Part shown: positions 58,168 to 64,000 of the stretch, piece after piece
Layout of the letters: each line of letters opens with the position of its first letter
How positions within the stretch are numbered: position 1 is the stretch's first letter
Notes under the pieces: generated by a model
What the model saw: the letters and a program-made list of their open reading frames with translations, nothing else
Database searches by the model: none
What the model was told of the DNA's origin: nothing
Made by a program: the position numbers and the translations under genes
Assembly (NCBI RefSeq): GCF_002234675.1
Contig: NC_019876.2
Location: forward strand, 21,999,161 to 22,063,160
DNA: 64,000 bases
DNA from: Oryzias latipes
Lineage: Eukaryota; Chordata; Actinopteri; Beloniformes; Adrianichthyidae
Reading direction: 5' to 3'

Positions 58168-59742
58168 ATGACTTCACCCGCGCTGTTGCTGACCTTCATC
58201 AGTGGCCTCACTGTGGCCCACTACGCTGCTGCTGGACCTTATGAGCCATGCCCTTTTGATCCATGTATCGTCTTGAAGGAGATCAATGCGTTGAAAGAAG
58301 CTTTGGAAGCCAGAGGTGACGTTCTGACAACAGTGAAGATTTTATAAAAGATTTTCTGTGTTTTAGAATAAGTAAAAATATATTTAATCAAAATGCATTT
58401 TATGTTTTACTTTTTCTTTTAGATGTACCCAAAGTAGCTTTTTCTGCCCGAACGTCTAAGGGTGGAGCCTATGGAAATTTCCAGGGTGACACAACCCTGA
58501 CCTACAATGCAGTGATAACCAATGTTGGGGATGCTTATAATCCACCCACAGGTAGGTCCACCATTGAATCAATGCTGGTTTGGTTAAATAGTTTTTTGTC
58601 TTTTATTAGTAAAAGAAACTTCTTTAAAGCAAAAACATCCCACTCCCTTTTTTCAATATTCTTGAGCATACAATTATTGTATTGCCAAAATAAACTTAGT
58701 TGTTGATGGCAGACACAAACTTTTCCACTTCAGACCTCATGTTACAATGTTTTATTGATGCTACAGTCATAACTGAATTGTGCAAAAACATCTTTGTTTC
58801 AAAACAACCATGCTATGATTTGTTTCCTGAAAAAGAGGAAAAGAAGACTAACCTTATGAAAAAAACACTAAAAAGGGAAAGACAAATGAGCAGTGTAGGC
58901 AGCTTGACATTTTTACTGACCGAAAAATCTTCTTATAATATAACAAAATCTTGAAACAAGAAGTTTAACAAAAGAATGGAAAAATAAACTAAAAAACCCT
59001 TTAGATATAATTACTTAAAATTCAATCTTATAAAGCTTGACAAGTCTTTTATTTTTTGTGCTAGTTCTAAGCAAATGGTTTGTATTTGTGAGTTTTTTAT
59101 GTATCCAATTGTAGTTAATATTAATTACAATGACAGAAAAGTAATGTAATAAGTGGAAATTGTTCATTTTAAAGCAAAACGTTGTCAAGATGAGAAAATG
59201 ATCGTAGTATAAGTGGGCCCAACTTAATAAATCCTCATAAAATCTAAAACTAGCACTTATTTTTAGAATATAAATCTAAATGTTTGCTTACAAATAAGGA
59301 CATTCAGTCCCAGTCTAACATTTCAACATATATTGATTGACCTTTGAAATAATATCTCATGGAACCAAAACCTTCAGTGAAACTTGTTTTTTTCTTCTTA
59401 AATGACATAATTCTATTGTCATTACTATGGAGGAAAAGGATTTTGACTCATTATCCCCCAGGGATCTTCACTGCGCCTGTCAAAGGCCTGTATTACTTCA
59501 CCTACTTTGCTCACGGTGGAGGAACGGACCGCATTAATCTACATCTCAAGAAGGATGGTACTATTGTTGCTGGCATCCACGACCACCCGTCAGACGCTGA
59601 TACTGCAGATAACGCAGGCAACGCTGTGTTCCTGGAGTTGGAGCAGGGAAATCAAGTGTATGTGACCCTTGTGGCAAACTCAGCTGTTTATGGGGAAGGA
59701 TTCGCCACCACCTTTAGTGGAGTTCTGCTCAGCAAGTCCTAA
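58168..59742 (+). CDS. C1q-domain secreted protein, paralog B
   Basis: Exons 58168-58315, 58423-58551 and 59462-59742 join to 185 residues with the same phases as paralog A. The signal peptide (ALLLTFISGLTVA core) is followed by PYEPCPFDPCIVLKEINALK, with a cysteine pair spaced by four residues that could link chains. Then comes the C1q domain, VPKVAFSARTSKGG to TFSGVLLSKS. The third exon differs from paralog A at 17 of 92 residues, mostly around the TDRINLHLKK and HPSDADTADN loops. The conserved core (APVKGLYYFT, LELEQGNQVYVTL, TTFSGVLLSKS) is retained. No collagen region is present. The function is probably as a soluble or matrix pattern-recognition or synaptic-type C1q-like protein, but the ligand is unknown. 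Confidence 0.9.
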
Positions 59743-59868
59743 GCAGCTGTTCACTTTTTTTTTAATCCAAATTGTTTCTTTTTAAAACTTTATTTCTTTT
59801 TATTACACAAGATGATGGAGAAAACTTGATTCCCCTTTGTTGTAATTTTATGTGAACAGTTTTTCAAA

Positions 59869-59874
59869 AATAAA
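59869..59874 (+). terminator. Polyadenylation signal of C1q paralog B
   Basis: AATAAA sits in the same TTTTTCAAAAATAAAAT context as in paralog A, but 127 bases after the stop because of extra 3' UTR sequence. Confidence 0.65.
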
Positions 59875-60036
59875 ATCTGTCCCTTTAAACGTGTGGATTT
59901 GTATTTTGTTCAGTAATGGTCGTCAGATTTAAGGTACAAAAATAAGAAACACTAAAGATCATTTGAGTATAAAGCCGACTGGAAGCACATGGGTTTCATA
60001 TCTTTGACCTCAAATCTCCCATTACATGGAGTCTAA

Positions 60037-60838
60037 GGGTTTATTCAGACTGGACACATTTGGTCCGCTTAAAGTGAACAGAACCAGAGTTTGTTTCCCT
60101 CGATAATATGGAACAAATTTTCAGTCTGAATACACCCAACTGGAACCGCTCCAGGACCCATCTTTCAAGGTTATTTCTGTTTGTTTCTAATCGGACTGAG
60201 CTCAGGTTTGCTCTGAGTTTCCTCAGTCTGAATAGGCTCCATGCACGGAGCAGAACAACTGGACCAAAAAGGCCACCGTAGCCGAGAATTATGGGATGTA
60301 GACAGAGGAGGAAGGAAGCTGAGCTGCAGACAAATGTGGAGCAACAATATGACACATCAACTCATTGAAATGAGGTTGAATGAATGCAGGTTCATTAAAA
60401 CAACATTTAGGTTGATACATTGCTTCTCACGCTTTTCCCGTTAATCTATATGTCATAAACACTTGTAAGAATACCTTTGCATTTCCTCAGTAATGGCCTT
60501 GCAGCATGCGTCCGCCGTACCAAAGTAGCAAGTTGAAAGTGTTGTACCTGAAGTTCAAAATTGGTCAGCGAAATACAATGTTTGAATAAGTGAACTATCC
60601 TAACAAGGATTGCAAAGAGCAGGACTCCCATTATTCTTTCTCTTGTTGCTTTGCCGCCCTCATAATTCATGGCCAACAACCGAAAAGATCTTTAGTCACG
60701 ACAAGCTTTGATTTGAAACAGAATAGTGTGGTAGACGGCAGTCTGAATACAGACCAAACACAAGGTTCAGCAGTCGATCCGGACCAACTTAAGCAGACTG
60801 TGTCCAGAATGATGGACTTTGCCAGTCTGAATACACCC
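60037..60838. mobile_element. Harbinger-like MITE, copy B
   Basis: It is the same element at the same place as 45123-45928, with TAA on both sides (60034-60036 and 60839-60841). It is a paralogous insertion carried along by the duplication. Confidence 0.75.
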
Positions 60839-60939
60839 TAAGTCAATTCTAACAACAAAACCAGAACCAAGATTTTTATTGTTTCGTTTGATCAGGATGT
60901 ATTATTTAAGGCTCACATATCACAGGAAGTAAAACTGCA

Positions 60940-61641
60940 TTCTTTAACCTACAGTGTTATCACCGCTTCTTTCCATGACGGAGGTATTGCTCCATGTCCA
61001 GGTGTATGATTAAATGATCATTCAAGAAGTGGTACAAGATGTTCACTAAGTGTTTTATACCATTCCGTTGGTAAGCCAACACTACTGGGGGTTTTGTTAG
61101 ATTTGAGTCTCCTCAGTGCTTTCTTTATTTCTAGTAAATTTTTCATTGTGTATTTCCCCAATTGTTGGCAAGTCTAGCTTTTCAAGAAGTTCTTTCATTT
61201 GGTTCATATCTGCACTGTTTGGTTGCTTGTACAATTGTTTATAATAATTTATGAATTTATTTTCAATCTCCTTGGGGTCATTTATGTACTGGCTTGTATC
61301 TGGGTCTACTAACTTGTGAAATGTTCGATCCACTTGCAGTTTTCTTAATTTTTTTGTTAATTTATTTGCTCGTCCACTCACCTCATAGGATTGTTTCAAA
61401 AATCTGGTGTTTTTTTTCCTCCAAGTCCTCCATTAGTTGCTTGTCTAATTTATCCCTGATTTCTTTCATTTTTTAGAGCAACTGAAGATCTTGCGTGGCT
61501 TTATGTTGTTGTTCAATTTTCAAAGAATTTTCCTTGTTTATGACTTTCTTCTTTAGCTTTTTTTTTGGCTGCCATCTTTGTTATAGGTTTTCCTCTCATT
61601 ATTGCTTTGAGTGTATCCCAAACAATGACACGTGTGACTAC
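60940..61641 (-). mobile_element. L1-like ORF2 fragment (linker and RT start)
   Basis: The - strand frame reads DPKEIENKFINYYKQLYKQP, then LEKLDLPTIGE, and further on LRRLKSNKTPSSVGLPTEWY, equivalent to the L1 motif before RT domain 1. The frame is interrupted. The upstream linker matches copy A at 46048-46330. Confidence 0.8.
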
Positions 61642-62132
61642 TGACAGGTTTTGAATAAGCTGGACCCAAATGCAGACAGGAAACAGATTTATTGAGAAGA
61701 GGATTGAGTCTTTGAGAGAGTAAACTGGCAGAAGATCCAGAAGGCGAGGCTGAAAGTGGTGGGCTTGGCTCGTGTTTGAGCTGCTTGGTTTGGTTTGCTT
61801 TGGTTCGGCTTGGCTTGGCTTAACTTGGTGTGGTGCAGCTTAGCTTGGCTGGACCTTGCTTGGTTCGGGGCTGCTTGGCTCAGCTTGGTTGGGTCTTGAG
61901 CTGCTTGGCGTGGCGTGGCGTGGCTTGGCTTGGCTTAGTCTTGAGCTGCTCAACTTGGCTTTGCTTAGCTTTTGCTTTAACCAGCGGGGATCAGTGGTCT
62001 TTTCCATAGAGGAGAACAGACGAACCGACGATGGCCGGAGGAAGAGAAGGACTTATAAAGGCAGACTAATCAGATGTAGAACAGGTGCGGCAACCAGCGG
62101 CAGGTGTGCGGGGACGGCCTCGACACCTGACA
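61642..62132 (-). repeat. 3' LTR of a Sushi-like chromovirus
   Basis: 491 bp from TGTCAGG to CCTGTCA on the element strand, directly after a G-rich polypurine tract (GTGGAGGGGGTAC). A TTTATAAG TATA motif is near 62052. The middle (61740-61975) is a degenerate (CTTGG)n-type repeat. The element's other LTR lies outside the window. Confidence 0.78.
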
Positions 62133-64000
62133 GTACCCCCTCCACAAGGGACGCCACCCGGCGGCCGAAACCGGTCAGGGTGCAGACGGCGAAAGTCCCG
62201 CACCAAGGCATCATCCAAAATGAACGAACGGGGCACCCAACACCGCTCCTCAGGGCCATAGCCCTCCCAGTCAACCAAATACTAGAAACCACGGGCCCGG
62301 CGGCGAACACCCAGGAGGCGACGGACAGAAAAGGCAGGATGGTCATCCACAAGCCGGGCGGGCGGAGGGGGCTCGGCCGGAGGGCGACGCCACAGGCTTA
62401 AGACGGGAGACGTGGAAGACAGGGTGGACTCTCATGGAACGGGGAAGACGAAGCTTGACGGAAGCAGGATTAATAACCGAGTCAATCACAAAAGGGCCAA
62501 CGTAACGGGGCGACAGCTTCCTTGATTCAGTGAGCAGGGGCAAATCCTTAGTAGAAAGCCAAACTTTCTGGCCAATGGAATAGGCTGGGGCTGTGGTACG
62601 AGAACGGTCTGCAGCAGTCTTAGTGCGTTGAGAAGCACGGAGTAAAGACCGTCTGGTAGCAGTCCAGACCTTACGACACCGGCGGATATGGGCTGCAACA
62701 GATGGAACCGCCAAATCCTGCTCCTCAGATGGGAAGAGGGGAGGCTGATAGCCCAAGGAGGCCTCAAATGGAGAACGGCCTGTGGCGGAAGAAACCAGAG
62801 AATTATGTGAATACTCCACCCAGACGAGAAAATCAGACCAAGTCGTGGGATTCTGAGAGCAAACACAACGAAGAGCGGACTCCAAGTCCTGGTTAGTGCG
62901 TTCTGTCTGACCATTGGTTTGTGGATGGAAGCCAGAAGATAAACTAGCTGTAGCCCCTAAAGCTTGACAGAAACATCTCCACACCTGGGAGGTGAATTGG
63001 GGCCCTCGGTCAGAGACGATGTCAGATGGGATGCCGTGGAGACGAAACACATGGTGAGAGAGAGCACTGGCCGTCTCAGCAGCGGTGGGGAGTTTAGACA
63101 TGGCAACAAAGTGTGCTGCTTTGGAAAAGCGGTCGACGATGGTGAGTATGACCGTGTTTCCTTTAGAAGCGGGGAGACCAGTTACAAAGTCGACAGCGAT
63201 GTGAGACCATGGCCGAGAGGGAATAGGTAGGGGCTGGAGAAGACCAGCGGGCGCTTGATGCGTGGACTTGTTGGTGGCACAAACTGTACAGGCGGCCACA
63301 AAAGCCCTAGTGTCCGCAGCCATGGTGGGCCACCAGAAACGTCGTTGAATCTGGGAGAGGATGCGGTGAAAGCCTGGGTGGCAAGAGAAACGAGACGCAT
63401 GAATCCAAGTCAACACCTGGGGCCGGACTGCTGCAGGGATGTATTGGCGGTTGGGCGGTCCGCCTCCCGGGTCGGGGTCAGTGACCAGAGCATCTCGAAT
63501 GGCCGCTTCGATTTCCCAAGTGAGACTGGCCACCACACATGAGGAAGGAAGAATGGAATCTGCCGGGAAGTCAGGGTCGTTGGAGGTATGTAAACGAGGG
63601 AGGGCGTCAGGCTTCTGATTACGTGATCCAGGACGGAAAGAAACGGTAAAGTTAAATAGACTGAAAAACAAGGCCCAACGAGCCTGACGTGGATTGAGTC
63701 TCTTAGCAGCACTGAGATATTCTAAGTTTTTGTGGTCTGTCCACACCAGAAATGGATGTTCAGCCCCCTCCAACCAGTGCCGCCACTCCTCCAAGGCCAA
63801 CTTAATGGCCAACAGCTCCCGATTTCCCACATCATAGTTCCGTTCAGAGGCTGAAAGCTTACGGGAGAAAAAGGCACAAGGGTGGAGTTTTCCATCATCG
63901 GTCCGTTGAGAGAGGACAGCCCCCACCCCAGTATCGGAAGCGTCGACCTCGACCACAAACTGCCGGGTGGGATCAGCGTGAGCTAAAACAGGAGCAGTGG
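62133..64000 (-). pseudogene. pol: Sushi-like chromovirus Pol (RNase H, integrase, chromodomain), partial and broken
   Basis: From the right edge to 62343 an unbroken - strand frame carries RNase H ([40 protein letters not shown]), the integrase HHCC finger (HPGF...CTVCATNK) and core ([31 protein letters not shown]), and the [16 protein letters not shown] region. It then loses frame near 62345-62400. The chromodomain [15 protein letters not shown] follows in another frame and is preceded by a TAG stop (62282-62284). The RT and gag would be to the right of the window. The long intact frame suggests a fairly young copy. Confidence 0.85.

Larger units (their letters stand above)
57925..61641 (+). 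repeat. Segmental duplication, copy B
   Basis: It is colinear with 42938-46330 from AATGTAGGGAA to the L1 word GTGTGACTAC. It then stops because a chromovirus LTR begins at 61642. In copy A the L1 continues past this point, which shows the uninterrupted state. Confidence 0.8.

Overview
This is nuclear DNA of a ray-finned fish, most likely a percomorph teleost. The evidence is split genes with canonical GT-AG introns, a teleost-type LEAP-2 gene, short C1q-like genes, and a dense load of fish-type transposons (hAT/Buster, Harbinger-like MITEs, L1- and L2-like LINEs, Ty3/gypsy chromoviruses). The species cannot be fixed from the sequence alone. There are no bacterial operons, CRISPR arrays, tRNA or rRNA genes that I can support.

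Region 1 (1-20.5 kb, + strand) is the last three quarters of a phosphorylase b kinase alpha regulatory subunit gene, best matched to phka1. I could place 23 coding exons whose phases join into one open frame of 919 codons plus a stop. The protein ends in a CaaX box. Upstream exons (about 300 codons) lie outside the window. Its introns hold several hAT elements with intact target-site duplications, one hAT nested in another, an LTR-like insert inside a third hAT, and a decayed minisatellite.

Region 2 (20.5-34 kb) is mostly gene-poor. It holds a LINE reverse-transcriptase fragment, another hAT copy, and on the - strand a complete three-exon leap2 gene (28544-30521) for a 106-residue precursor with a furin-type site and the four LEAP-2 cysteines. 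Upstream of it are a TATA box, a degenerate TIR element and a poly(A)-tailed retroelement with a 13-bp duplication.

Region 3 (34-42.5 kb) is a stack of insertions. A LINE fragment was split by a TIR transposon, and the same LINE was hit again a few bases away by a Ty3/gypsy element (34256-41097, - strand). The gypsy element is nearly full length, with two 961-bp LTRs that differ at only 6 positions, so the insertion is young. It has already lost continuous coding through frame breaks and one in-frame stop in the reverse transcriptase.

Region 4 (42.9-64 kb) carries two tandem paralogs of a small secreted C1q-domain gene (43186-44940 and 58168-59742). They lie in a duplicated block of about 3.5 kb that also contains a Harbinger-like MITE and an L1 fragment. 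The roughly 12 kb between the blocks is filled with retroelement remnants: L1, a GC-rich element with a 15-bp duplication, gypsy pol, LINE RT, chromovirus pol and a solo LTR. The second block is cut by a Sushi-like chromodomain gypsy element that runs off the right edge.

The host genes do not form one pathway. phka1 regulates glycogen breakdown, leap2 encodes a secreted hepatic/intestinal peptide, and the C1q-like genes encode secreted trimer-forming proteins. The most notable points are the rapid divergence of the C1q paralogs, the loss of a cysteine pair in one of them, and the clear insertion chronology.
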